64,000 nucleotides of DNA from Anabaenopsis elenkinii CCIBt3563 (GTDB lineage: Bacteria > Cyanobacteriota > Cyanobacteriia > Cyanobacteriales > Nostocaceae): assembly GCF_015245355.1 (NCBI RefSeq), contig NZ_CP063311.1, forward strand, positions 2,381,309 through 2,445,308, given 5' to 3'. The notes under the pieces are model-generated. The model searched no databases. It worked only from the letters and a program-made list of their open reading frames with translations, and was not told the origin of the DNA. A program made the translations under genes and the position numbers. This document shows positions 1 through 8,704 of the stretch, one piece after another (position 1 is the stretch's first letter; each line of letters opens with the position of its first letter).

Positions 1-214
1 TACAATAGGTTTTGTCCTCAGGGGTTCTGGGGTTAGGGTCGTAATAATCTTCAATGCTCCAGTGTGTGGGGGGAACATCAGTAATACAATCAATTTTGTT
101 AACAATATTTTGCCAGTATTCCCGTAAGTTTCTAGCTTGAGGTAATAGGGAAGCCATACCGACAATGGCTATGGGGTTGTGTTGTAATTTTCTATTAATC
201 TTATTCACTGACAT
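1..214 (-). CDS. hglE: HglE-type polyketide synthase, N-terminal start only (partial)
   Basis: This is the first 71 codons of a large minus-strand gene that runs off the left edge. The start of a beta-ketoacyl synthase domain is visible: [13 protein letters not shown], then REYWQNI and [16 protein letters not shown]. This is the pattern of the PfaA/HglE group of iterative PKSs that make the long-chain alcohol aglycone of heterocyst glycolipids. I chose the ATG at 214 because AGGAGA lies about 6 nt upstream. The frame stays open to an ATG at 328 that would add 38 residues but has no clear ribosome site. The hgdBCA-hglT genes nearby support a glycolipid role. The PKS class is well supported; the exact paralogue is inferred. 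Confidence 0.7.
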   Translation of the reverse strand, partial: MSVNKINRKLQHNPIAIVGMASLLPQARNLREYWQNIVNKIDCITDVPPTHWSIEDYYDPNPRTPEDKTYC

Positions 215-593
215 GGGTTTCTCCTGGTGCGATTTTTTTTCGTCTATTGACCTAATCAAAGTTTTCTCAACACTGTTGATAAGGCTTTCTAACTCTGCCA
301 TAGCCGTATCAATTGAATAAGCAGACATAGGGCATATACTGTTGTTAAGTGGTATGAATTATGATTGCTCCTGTGGCGAATCTATAGCAATTCCTAATTC
401 GTTGGTGAGAAACCACAAGTACACTTTACATCGTCAATCTTACGAGTGCCGATTACATATAATTCCGCTTGTGGTTTAAGTAAGTTTCACAGGGGTTACC
501 TGACTCACATCCAATATGCTGTAACTGCTGGTTTGTCAGACAACACTTTTGTCACCCTAATTAATTTTGCAATGCACCATTGTGGAAATTATG

Positions 594-872
594 TTATACA
601 GCACTGGATTCTTGATATTGAGGTAATAGGTCAATCACGTTGTTGAAACTGGAAAAATAGTCTCGCAGTACGTTAGCTGCTTGACCTGTGAATTCCATCC
701 ACTCGTAATGATACAGATTTTCGGCAATTGTATCCCTCTGGAGCAGGGGTAACTGAGGACTAGCTACTAGGACAGAAACGCTTTTTTCTCCCAAACTGGT
801 TTGAGTATCTAGTCTAACCGCAGCTACATAGCTGGTGTTAATGACAACGTTCTGTATTTTAATAAATGCCAT
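594..872 (-). CDS. small conserved protein upstream of the hglE-like PKS
   Basis: A 92-residue soluble protein starting MAFIKIQNVVINTSYVAAV. The frame extends 4 codons further to a TTG at 884, but the ATG at 872 looks more natural. It has no signal peptide, membrane segment or motif I recognise. It reads as an alternation of short beta strands followed by an amphipathic C-terminal helix (NVLRDYFSSFNNVIDLL). It lies 266-380 bp upstream of the PKS start on the same strand, so it may share regulation with it. I recall small unnamed genes at the same place beside the Anabaena PCC 7120 hgl cluster, but assign no function. Confidence 0.6.
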   Translation of the reverse strand: MAFIKIQNVVINTSYVAAVRLDTQTSLGEKSVSVLVASPQLPLLQRDTIAENLYHYEWMEFTGQAANVLRDYFSSFNNVIDLLPQYQESSAV

Positions 873-884
873 AGACAGTTTCAA

Positions 885-1473
885 CGTCCAGATAATTTAT
901 CTTAAGCAATTTGACCCAGAAAAGTTGACAATTTCGTTACAGAAAAAACATCCCCCTTACTTCTCAATTAATGTACTTTTCTGTAGAAATACTCACAGAT
1001 TTATCAGGTGATGCCATTGCGGTTAGGTTTAGTTTTGCTTTTTTAATTTTCCACACAATAACTAGTTTGCCTTACCGATTTGAAAGGTCTGGATTAATCA
1101 AAACAATAGCATGATTCACAGAAACTAAATCATTTGTTTATGGGATTTTTATAAAAAAACTAGATTCTGGCTCCTGTGGGCTGGGGAAGAAGCAACAGAA
1201 TTTTGTATAGATGTCAACTGGTATTACTTAAAAAAAATAAGCTCAATTGCTTGTATATCTGTTATTACGTATATTGTGATCAGAAAATAAAATAAAAAAA
1301 ATACATAAGTTAATGGCATCAATATTTAGGTTGATTTTTCAGAATAACATCATAATTTGTGAACATAACAATACCTAGTTAGCATCAGAATAAAATCTCA
1401 ATTTCTCAGATAGTGCATAATTAACAAAATTAATTTGTGATAAATTAGCTAAATTATCATGTGTTACAGACTA
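885..1473. other. AT-rich intergenic region
   Basis: About 590 bp of very AT-rich sequence between the small gene at 594-872 and the repeat at 1474. It presumably holds the promoter for the leftward small gene. I see no ORF with coding character, no tRNA and no clear operator. Confidence 0.5.
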
Positions 1474-1668
1474 AGAGGATGTTTGGAAAGTATTAAACAG
1501 GTAATTTTTATATTAGGGAACAGGGAACAGGGAGCACCGAAGCACCGGAGCAGGGAATGGGGGACACTCCGAAACAATAAAATCCAGTCCCCTCCCCTTA
1601 CAAGGGGAGGGTTAGGGTGGGGTGAAACAATAGTTGATACACTAATCATGACTTATCAAACATCCTCT
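1474..1668 (-). repeat. MITE-like repeat, copy 1
   Basis: A 195 bp element bounded by AGAGGATGTTT and its complement AAACATCCTCT. Inside it are, in order, a run of short GGGAACAGGGA/GCACCGGAG units, the conserved segment CAATAAAATCCAGTCCCC, the palindromic core CCCTCCCCTTGTAAGGGG (read here in reverse), and GTTGATACACTAATCATGAC. The flanks can be read as a duplicated CTAAGA. Its right end overlaps the stop codon of the ParB-like gene (TAG at 1669-1667). It encodes no transposase, so any movement would need an enzyme supplied in trans. Confidence 0.85.
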
Positions 1669-2998
1669 AAGACACTAAGCTGATTCTATGGGGTACTTTA
1701 CCAGTCCATTGCTGCCAACGCATGATTCCCCGATTCAAGAATTGGGGATTTTCATCGCCAATAAAACAGATGCGCGCCATTCTTTCGCAAGCAATGAGAA
1801 TTTCTCCGTTACCGATAAACGGAGCAATGACAAAATTATTCTGATGGGTATATAAATTAATTAAGTAGTTGACAATACCCTCAACCCCATCAATATTAAT
1901 TGGTGTTTGTGGCTGAGATATGGATTGGTGGGAAAAAATACCCACATAAATATTACCGAGAACGAATTCATATTGAAAGGGCATTTGGCTATGGCGATAA
2001 AAATCATAAATATGACCCTGGGAACGCAGCACGGCTACCACCCGCGCCTCATCTACTAGGTAATTATGCTCCCAAGTAGGGGAAAGGGTAGCGATCGCCA
2101 GGGCTGCATCGGATGGTAACAGATTGCGAAATTCTAAACTAGCAGTATGATGACAAGCCACTAAATGGCGGTCTAGCATCCATTGTTCACCAACTTTTAC
2201 CCTTGGTTCATGGGTAGCAATGGCTGATTCTGGTTGACGTTGACGTTTTTTGAGGGCTAATTTAGCCTCCCTTTCGGCCATAGCACTGTTGTAAGCTAAC
2301 AACTGTAATTCTTTTTGCTTGGCTGTGGCTTCCACAATCACTTGAGCTAGGCGTGCTAATTCTGGGTCATCTTTGGTCATCTGTTGCTGACTCCAAGCGT
2401 GATGAGATTCTTCGGCCAACAAACGCTCTTGATTACCGGCCCTAGCTATCTTCAGTAGTGCTGTAGGACTATTAGCAATTGGGGAACCTTTAATGATTTC
2501 TTTAACTTCTGGGTGGATACTTTTAGCAATTTGCTTACCATGCTGAAAGGTGCGTTCAGAGTAGCCCACTTCTTTGGCTAACTCTACAGTGCGCTTGAGA
2601 GGTGGTGAAACCGTTTCACCACCCTGAGTGGTATATTGATTATCGCCAACCTTAGCGCGAAGCCCCATACGCTCTAAAATTTGGTCGCGCTCCCACCACA
2701 ATTCTGAACGTTCCAGGGGTTGTAATTCATTACGAATCAAATTTTCGTCAATTTCTGCCAACCGGGATTGGTCAGCGTTTTCATAGTTGACAATATGACA
2801 CTCAACGGTTTTGAGTCCCAAAAGTTTGCAAGCTGTCAACCGATGCAAACCAGCAATTAAATTTAGCTGTTGATCTACGGTAATCGGGTTTAATAAACCA
2901 TTAGTCTGAATGGACTCCTTGAGATCATTCACCTTGTCGCCCTGGAGAGGACGGCGGTTAGGACCAATGCAAATTTTATCTATAGGAACTGTAGCCAT
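1667..2998 (-). CDS. ParB-domain protein with a degenerate C-terminal DNA methylase-like domain
   Basis: A 443-residue protein. Residues 1-100 form a ParB/Srx-type nuclease fold, with GLHRLTAC (50-57) in place of the usual GERR motif and ENLIRNEL at 85-92. A helical HTH-like centre follows (SERTFQHGKQIAKSI). From about residue 274 it resembles ParB-methyltransferase fusions: WMLDRHLVAC matches the lead-in, but where DPPY is expected there is TLSPTWEHNY (306-314). The SAM-binding DPFxGSG motif has become APFIGNGE (392-399). DNA binding therefore looks intact while methyl transfer looks lost. The gene lies between the hglE-like and hgdB genes. Its stop codon is part of the repeat at 1474-1668. 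Its role is unknown. Confidence 0.7.
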   Translation of the reverse strand: MATVPIDKICIGPNRRPLQGDKVNDLKESIQTNGLLNPITVDQQLNLIAGLHRLTACKLLGLKTVECHIVNYENADQSRLAEIDENLIRNELQPLERSELWWERDQILERMGLRAKVGDNQYTTQGGETVSPPLKRTVELAKEVGYSERTFQHGKQIAKSIHPEVKEIIKGSPIANSPTALLKIARAGNQERLLAEESHHAWSQQQMTKDDPELARLAQVIVEATAKQKELQLLAYNSAMAEREAKLALKKRQRQPESAIATHEPRVKVGEQWMLDRHLVACHHTASLEFRNLLPSDAALAIATLSPTWEHNYLVDEARVVAVLRSQGHIYDFYRHSQMPFQYEFVLGNIYVGIFSHQSISQPQTPINIDGVEGIVNYLINLYTHQNNFVIAPFIGNGEILIACERMARICFIGDENPQFLNRGIMRWQQWTGKVPHRISLVS

Positions 2999-3468
2999 AA
3001 TTACTCAACTTCCCTATAAGTTCAAAATCTATGCAAAATACCATTAAGTATATTGCCCCAGTATACCCAATCGGTAAACAAGAAATCTAAATTCACATTG
3101 ACAAGATGATAGTTTTCTGCAATGATGAAACACGAGATTATACAGTTTTTCCTAGTTAAAGTCCTAGTTAAGGTTTCTCAGCACTGCATAAATCTGGGGA
3201 TATCAACCTTTTCCTACATATATGGTATTTTACACTACTTGATTGGGAATGAAATTAGGATAAAACTAAGGAAGATTTGCAGTAACGCCAACATTGTTTT
3301 TGCGGATAGTCTAGGATTTTAAGGCGGCTCTACAGGCGTACCACAATTTATATAGCAGGAATTAGACCGCTGAGTTTACTTAAAGTTTACTTCGGTGAAA
3401 CCGTTGATTGCATTCAGATGATATGGACATTTAGGCTGTCCCTGGCATAGCATAATTGGAATAAAAAT
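2999..3468. other. divergent intergenic region upstream of hgdB
   Basis: About 470 bp between the divergent ParB-like gene and hgdB. It should hold promoters for both. I looked for a GTA-N8-TAC NtcA site and found none. An ORF at 3122-3322 has no coding character and is not called. Confidence 0.5.
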
Positions 3469-4668
3469 ATGGCAGCAAACAAACAACGCCTGTTACTCAT
3501 TAAACCCCGGAGCCGGTGGCGGTTAATTGTGGCGGCTTCTATCACTTTAGCCACTGGATTAGTAATTTACAGCTTTTCACAAAATCCATTCAGCCAAGAA
3601 GTGGTAACTTCTCCAGAGAATTTACCCCAGGCTGCTCCTGTAAAACAGGCGGTAACAGCTTTGGGACGTTTGCAACCTGAAGGGGAAGTAATTAATTTAT
3701 CTGCACCCAATTCAGTCAACGGTGTGCGGGTAGAAAAAACTTTAGTCAGGGAAGGAGAAGCAGTCAAAGCGGGTCAAGTATTGGCATATTTAGAAAATTA
3801 TTCGCGTTCCACAGCGGCGCTGCAACAGGCTTTAGACCAACTAGAAATTGCTAAAGCTAGACTAGCACAAGTCCAGTCTGGCGCTAAACCCGGAGATATT
3901 GCCGCTCAACAAGCTGCGATCGCCGGTTTAGAGTCCCAATTAAAAGGAGACCTTGCAGCTCAACAGGCCACAATCAACCGCATCCAAGCCCAAGTAGATA
4001 ACGCCCACAGGGAAAACAATCGATATCAACAGTTATACACAGAGGGTGCTATTCCCGCCTCCTTAGCAGATACTAAAGCTTTGCAACTCCAGACCCTACA
4101 AACCCAACTCACAGAAGCCAAAGCCAACCTGAAGAGAACTCAGAATACACTCCAAGAGCAAATCAAACAAGCCAAAGCCAGACTTAACAGCTTAAAGGAA
4201 GTGCGTACTGTTGATGTTGAATTGGCACAAACTGAGGTTAATAGTGCTGTAACTGCCATCAAACAAGCAAAAGCAGACCAAGAATTAACTTATCTCAAAT
4301 CTCCCATAGATGGTAAAGTTCTGAAAATTCATACTAAAACTGGCGAAGCCATTAGCAGCAATGGATTTGCTGAGATAGGTAAGATATCTCAAATGTATGT
4401 AGTTGCACAAGTGTATCAAACCGATATTCAAAAAGTAAATTTAGGTCAAACAGCTACGATTACCAGCAATGCCTTTCCTGGAAAAATACAGGGAACAGTC
4501 AGCGAAATTGGTTGGCAAGTGGAGAGACAAAGTATCTTTAGTCTTAATCCCGCAGCGGATACAGACCGCAGGGTAGTGGAAGTCAGAATTAGCATTAATG
4601 ACCCCGCAGATAGTCAACGGGTCGAGCGTTTAACTAACTTACAAGTAGATGTTGCGATTCAAATTTAA
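3469..4668 (+). CDS. hgdB: DevB/HlyD-type membrane fusion protein (HgdB-like)
   Basis: A 399-residue periplasmic adaptor. One N-terminal membrane segment (about residues 17-36) is followed by the family signature VTALGRLQPEGEVINLSAP, a lipoyl half-motif (LVREGEAVKAGQVLAYL), a long alpha-helical coiled coil (about 105-265), the second lipoyl half and a beta-barrel end. DevB-type adaptors link an inner-membrane permease to TolC. Here the order with hgdC, an epimerase and glycosyltransferases matches the set I recall from Anabaena PCC 7120 (all5347-all5341) for depositing heterocyst glycolipids. The next gene starts 54 bp downstream. The family call is firm; the hgdB name rests on context. Confidence 0.8.
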   Translation: MAANKQRLLLIKPRSRWRLIVAASITLATGLVIYSFSQNPFSQEVVTSPENLPQAAPVKQAVTALGRLQPEGEVINLSAPNSVNGVRVEKTLVREGEAVKAGQVLAYLENYSRSTAALQQALDQLEIAKARLAQVQSGAKPGDIAAQQAAIAGLESQLKGDLAAQQATINRIQAQVDNAHRENNRYQQLYTEGAIPASLADTKALQLQTLQTQLTEAKANLKRTQNTLQEQIKQAKARLNSLKEVRTVDVELAQTEVNSAVTAIKQAKADQELTYLKSPIDGKVLKIHTKTGEAISSNGFAEIGKISQMYVVAQVYQTDIQKVNLGQTATITSNAFPGKIQGTVSEIGWQVERQSIFSLNPAADTDRRVVEVRISINDPADSQRVERLTNLQVDVAIQI

Positions 4669-4722
4669 TTACAGATCTAATTACACACCCTTCGAGACAA
4701 CAAAACCCAATGGTATTAAACC

Positions 4723-5901
4723 ATGAACTTAAAAATTCCTTTAGCATGGCTACAGCTAGCCCAACAAAAAGTTAGGTTTTTGGTAGCTGTAGGTGGAATT
4801 GCTTTTATTGTGCTGCTGACATTTATTCAACTGGGCTTTCAAGATGCGCTTTATTCTAGCGCCACAGCACTGCATCAAAATCTCCAAGGGGATTTATTTC
4901 TAGTTAGTTCACAATATAAATCTTTGACTGCTACTCAAAGTTTTTCCCGCAGTCGTTTATACCAAACCTTGGGTTATGAGGGAGTAGAGTCAGTTAGCCC
5001 CATATATTTGCAATTTGCCAAATTAAAAAATCCCGATACTGGCGAGAAATATTCTATCTATATCATTGGCTTTGACCCGGGTAAGTCTGTATTGAATATA
5101 CCAGAAGTTGCCACCAATTTAGATAAGCTCAAAATTCCCGATATCGTCCTTTTTGATCGCATTTCTCGCCCGGAATTTGGCCCCATCGCCAGTAATTTTA
5201 CTGATGGAAATAGTGAACAGACAATTGAAATATTTCCCTTTGATGCACCCATTGGTTACAGAGTCAGGGTCGGGGGATTATTTAGCTTAGGGCCTTCTTT
5301 TGGTGTTGATGGTAACTTAATTGTCAGTGATTCCACTTTTTTGAGAATCAACCCTAATACTCGCCCCGCAGAAATGATTGATATTGGTGTGATTAGCCTC
5401 AAACCTGGTGCAAATCCTGATGCAGTTTTGCAAAAATTAACAGCTAATTTACCCAATGATACCCAAGTTTTTACCCGTCAAGGCTTTATTGACTTTGAGA
5501 GAGAGTATTGGTCTGTGAGAACACCTATAGGTTTTATACTCAACCTCATGTTAACCATGGCTTCTGTGGTCGGTGTTGTCATTGTCTACCAAATCCTTTA
5601 CAGCAATATTACTAATCAATTGATTGCCTATGCAACCTTAAAAGCGATTGGATATGCTAATGGATATTTACTAAATGTAGTTTTTCAACAAGCATTAATC
5701 CTGGCTTTGTTGGGTTATATACCAGGTTTTATCCTGTCCATTGGCTTATATAGTTTTGCCATGGAAGTGACCAAGTTACCCATCATGATGACTGCTAATA
5801 ATGCCATCATCGTTTTAGTTTCAGCAGTACTCATGTGCATTACTTCTGGGTCACTAGCTATTAATAAACTTCGTTCTACAGACCCGGCTGATATATTCTA
5901 G
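4723..5901 (+). CDS. hgdC: DevC-type ABC exporter permease (HgdC-like)
   Basis: A 392-residue MacB/FtsX-like permease. TM1 spans about residues 19-41, followed by a large periplasmic domain (about 45-265, with SFSRSRLYQTLGYEGVESV typical of DevC). Three more TM segments lie near 268-290, 315-345 and 358-378, and the family ending is STDPADIF. It works with the preceding adaptor to export glycolipid across the envelope. No DevA-type ATPase follows; the next gene is an epimerase 39 bp downstream. The ATP-driving subunit must be encoded elsewhere or be shared. Confidence 0.8.
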   Translation: MNLKIPLAWLQLAQQKVRFLVAVGGIAFIVLLTFIQLGFQDALYSSATALHQNLQGDLFLVSSQYKSLTATQSFSRSRLYQTLGYEGVESVSPIYLQFAKLKNPDTGEKYSIYIIGFDPGKSVLNIPEVATNLDKLKIPDIVLFDRISRPEFGPIASNFTDGNSEQTIEIFPFDAPIGYRVRVGGLFSLGPSFGVDGNLIVSDSTFLRINPNTRPAEMIDIGVISLKPGANPDAVLQKLTANLPNDTQVFTRQGFIDFEREYWSVRTPIGFILNLMLTMASVVGVVIVYQILYSNITNQLIAYATLKAIGYANGYLLNVVFQQALILALLGYIPGFILSIGLYSFAMEVTKLPIMMTANNAIIVLVSAVLMCITSGSLAINKLRSTDPADIF

Positions 5902-5940
5902 ACCAGACTATTACGTAATTTACCCATTCCTGATATCTCC

Positions 5941-6945
5941 ATGAACCTGCAAAATAAAACTCTCCTCGTCACTGGTGTTGATGAATTTATCGGTTGTCGG
6001 GCGGCAGAATTAGCCATAGCCCAAGGAATGAAAGTTAGAGGACTCCAAAGCTCTCCTCATGTCAACAAAACAGCCCAAGATTTGGGTGTTGAGATCATTG
6101 TCGGTGAAATTACTGACCCTAATATTGCTGAAAAAGCCTGTCGGGGTGTAGATATTGTTTTACATACTGCTCAAATTGCTCAAGAAGGTGGCTCAATTAA
6201 AGAATTTCGTAGCGTCAATGTTGGCGGTACCCTGAATATAGCCAAAGCCGCTAAAAACGCTGGTGTGAAAACTTTTGTCCATCTTTCTAGTGTGATGGTA
6301 TACGGCTTTAATTATCCTGATGGGGTGACAGAAACTGGGACACTCTCGGGGGAAAATAATTCCTACTGTCAGACCAAAATAGAGGCCGAAACCGAACTGT
6401 TACCCCTCAATTCTCCCCCAGATTTTGGTGTAATTATTATCCGTGCTGGAGATGTTTATGGTCCGGGTAGTCCTGCTTGGGTAGTGCGACCGATTTTAAT
6501 GATGCGCCAAAAATTATTCGCCTATGCTAATGATGGTCAGGGTGTGATGAATCATGTATATATCGATAACTTAATTGATGGGATTTTTCTCGCAGTTGAA
6601 AAAGAAACATACGGTGAAGTGTTTAACATTACCGATGGTCAACAGACCTCCTGGAAAGAATATTTTCTGCGTTTAGCCGCAATGGAAGGTTTAGCAGCAC
6701 CCATGTCTTTACCCAAGGAGGAAATGAAGTTATTTCTGAAACTCCGAACCCAGGGACAAAAACTTTTTCGCAAAAAGGCTGACATCCTACCAGAATCTGT
6801 AGATTTTATGAGTCGTCCTTATGCTTATTCCATTGCTAAGGCCGAAACTCTATTAGATTATAAACCAAAGGTTGACCTGGAAGATGGTTTAAGACTTACA
6901 CAAGCATGGCTCCAAACCACTGATATCGAAAAGCTAGGTAAATAG
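5941..6945 (+). CDS. hgdA: extended-SDR NAD-dependent epimerase/dehydratase (HgdA-like)
   Basis: A 334-residue NAD(P)-dependent epimerase/dehydratase with a Rossmann N-terminus, LSSVMVYG before the active site, and the catalytic pair Y142/K146 in YCQTK. Odd point: the dinucleotide loop reads TGVDEFIG (11-18) rather than TGxxGFIG, so the third glycine is glutamate. Placed directly after hgdC and before glycosyltransferases, it fits HgdA, reported as needed for envelope glycolipid deposition in Anabaena. It probably shapes a sugar nucleotide or glycolipid head group; the substrate is not shown by the sequence. Confidence 0.75.
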   Translation: MNLQNKTLLVTGVDEFIGCRAAELAIAQGMKVRGLQSSPHVNKTAQDLGVEIIVGEITDPNIAEKACRGVDIVLHTAQIAQEGGSIKEFRSVNVGGTLNIAKAAKNAGVKTFVHLSSVMVYGFNYPDGVTETGTLSGENNSYCQTKIEAETELLPLNSPPDFGVIIIRAGDVYGPGSPAWVVRPILMMRQKLFAYANDGQGVMNHVYIDNLIDGIFLAVEKETYGEVFNITDGQQTSWKEYFLRLAAMEGLAAPMSLPKEEMKLFLKLRTQGQKLFRKKADILPESVDFMSRPYAYSIAKAETLLDYKPKVDLEDGLRLTQAWLQTTDIEKLGK

Positions 6946-6974
6946 CTTTTCGATTTTACCAAACATCATATTAT

Positions 6975-7952
6975 ATGAGTAACCAGCCGAAGTTAAGTAT
7001 CGGATTACCTGTATACAATGGCGAGAAGTTTCTCAAATCAGCCCTGGATTCACTTTTGGCTCAGACCTTTGCAGATTTTGAGTTGATTATCTCAGATAAT
7101 GCTTCTACAGATCAAACTGAAGCAATTTGCCGAGCTTATGCAGCACAAGATCAACGGATTCGTTACTATCGTAATCCAATTAATCTTGGTTGTGCGCCTA
7201 ACTTTAATCGTGTGTTTGATTTGTCTGTAGGGGAATACTTTAAATGGGCGGCTTATGATGATTTACACGCTCCAGAGTTTCTGATCAAATGTGTGGAGGT
7301 ACTTGATCATAATCCACAGGTGATTTTGTGTCATTCCCATGTATATTTGATTGATGAGAATGGTAGTTTTTTGCAACCCTACAATATTCAACTCAAAACT
7401 GATTCACCACAACCCCATGAGCGCTTTCATCAGTTGCTGAGTAAACATCTGTGCTATCAGTTATATGGAGTAATTCGCGCTCAGGCTCTGAGGAAAGTAC
7501 CACCTATGGGTAGTCATGGTACTGCGGATGGAATTTTATTATTAAGAATTGGCTTGCTAGGGGAGTTTTATGAAATCCCCGAATACCTATTTTTTGCTAG
7601 AAGCCATCCCCAACAATCATTGAGTATGTACTTTCCTGATTATCATTTGTTAACCCAAGGGGAATCTCAAGATACTGGGAAGATTTTACCTGATTTTTAT
7701 GGTTATACAGTGTGGTTCGACTCGGCGAATCAAGGCAAAATCTTATTCCCTCATTGGAGAATAGTTTGGGAATATATGCGTTCTGTATGGCTATTTCCCC
7801 TGAGTCTTTATCAGCGTCTACGTTGTCACATCAGTATTTATCAGCAGTTGCAAGGCCATGAATATCTGTTGCTTAAAGATTTACTTAAAAATGCTCAAAT
7901 AGTATTTTCTTTATGGAAAACAGCCAATCATCCCTTGGAAAAATTGCTGTGA
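6975..7952 (+). CDS. family 2 glycosyltransferase
   Basis: A 325-residue inverting GT-A glycosyltransferase. The N-terminal half has LSIGLPVYNGEKFL, IISDNASTD and AAYDD (D95-D96, metal and nucleotide-sugar binding). The C-terminal third is less conserved and rich in aromatic residues. It has no membrane segments, so it is probably cytoplasmic or peripheral. It starts 29 bp after hgdA and is likely co-transcribed with it. In this context it may glycosylate a heterocyst envelope lipid or polysaccharide; acceptor and donor are unknown. Confidence 0.75.
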   Translation: MSNQPKLSIGLPVYNGEKFLKSALDSLLAQTFADFELIISDNASTDQTEAICRAYAAQDQRIRYYRNPINLGCAPNFNRVFDLSVGEYFKWAAYDDLHAPEFLIKCVEVLDHNPQVILCHSHVYLIDENGSFLQPYNIQLKTDSPQPHERFHQLLSKHLCYQLYGVIRAQALRKVPPMGSHGTADGILLLRIGLLGEFYEIPEYLFFARSHPQQSLSMYFPDYHLLTQGESQDTGKILPDFYGYTVWFDSANQGKILFPHWRIVWEYMRSVWLFPLSLYQRLRCHISIYQQLQGHEYLLLKDLLKNAQIVFSLWKTANHPLEKLL

Positions 7953-7994
7953 AATATGGTTCAAACTAAAATCACTTTTTGAGGTCAAAGAAGT

Positions 7995-8468
7995 ATGTTG
8001 AAAATCACACATCTGAGTCATGTAATCTTAGGGATTTTATTGAGTATTAGCTTTGCCAAAACCGTTAACGCCAAACCTACTGCCACATTGACAGTTGTGG
8101 TAGATGGTATTAATAGCCAAAAGGGTGAGATTTGCATGGGGGTTTACTCTAGCTCTAGGGGTTTTCCCTCCAATACTGATGCAGTGATTAAAAGCGCTTG
8201 TGTGCAGCCTAGGGGGACAAGTGTGACTCATGTTTTTTCTGGTTTGCAACCGGGAAGTTATGCAGTAGCTGTGGTGGATGATCGAAATGGCGATCGCAAA
8301 GTTAATAAAGACTTTCTGGGTATACCTCAAGAAGGTTTTGGTATTTCCCAAAATCCTACCGTGTCAATTTTCACTGGTGCACCCAAGTTTCACGATGCCA
8401 GTTTTTTAGTGATGCCAAATCAAAATACCACGATCAACATTTTGATGAAATATTCCCTTGATTCTTAA
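7995..8468 (+). CDS. DUF2141 family secreted protein
   Basis: A 157-residue protein with an N-terminal signal peptide (hydrophobic 8-20, likely cleaved after the VNA or AKP region). A single DUF2141 domain follows: TLTVVVDGINSQKGEICMGVY, then SGLQPGSYAVAVVDDRNGD and LGIPQEGFGISQNP. The family is a beta-sandwich of unknown function, usually exported. It sits 42 bp after a GT2 inside the glycolipid run, so an envelope role is likely. Its TAA stop lies within a 14 bp direct repeat (TCTTAAAGGGGAAT) that flanks the MITE-like element downstream. Confidence 0.75.
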   Translation: MLKITHLSHVILGILLSISFAKTVNAKPTATLTVVVDGINSQKGEICMGVYSSSRGFPSNTDAVIKSACVQPRGTSVTHVFSGLQPGSYAVAVVDDRNGDRKVNKDFLGIPQEGFGISQNPTVSIFTGAPKFHDASFLVMPNQNTTINILMKYSLDS

Positions 8469-8634
8469 AGGGGAATAGGGAACACCGGAAGAGGGAAGAG
8501 GGAATAGGGAATAGGGGACACACAAAAAACAATAAAATCCAGTCCCCTCCCCTTACAAGGGGAGGGTTAGGGTGGGGTCAAGCAATACTTGATACACTAA
8601 TCATGACTTGACAAACATCCTCTTAAAGGGGAAT
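8463..8634 (-). repeat. MITE-like repeat, copy 2, flanked by 14 bp direct repeats
   Basis: A truncated copy with the conserved CAATAAAATCCAGTCCCC segment, core hairpin and right end AAACATCCTCT at 8613-8623. The left terminal repeat is missing. The 14-mer TCTTAAAGGGGAAT occurs at both borders (8463-8476 and 8621-8634), suggesting either a target duplication or deletion/recombination at the left end. It separates the DUF2141 gene from the next glycosyltransferase and contains the hairpin CCCCTCCCCTTACAAGGGG. Confidence 0.75.
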
Positions 8635-8704
8635 CGGGATTGGGGACGGGGATTAGTCGCGACTCGCCATTATACAAGGCAAAATCTGCCGGAGACTATT
8701 ATAT

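Noticed and set aside
446..646. 66-codon plus-strand ORF
   Set aside because: No ribosome site or known similarity; lies in the intergenic region and overlaps the end of the small minus-strand gene.
1459..1683. Overlapping ORFs on both strands
   Set aside because: They are translations of the MITE-like repeat, not genes.
3122..3322. 66-codon ORF upstream of hgdB
   Set aside because: Composition is noncoding-like and no start signal is visible.
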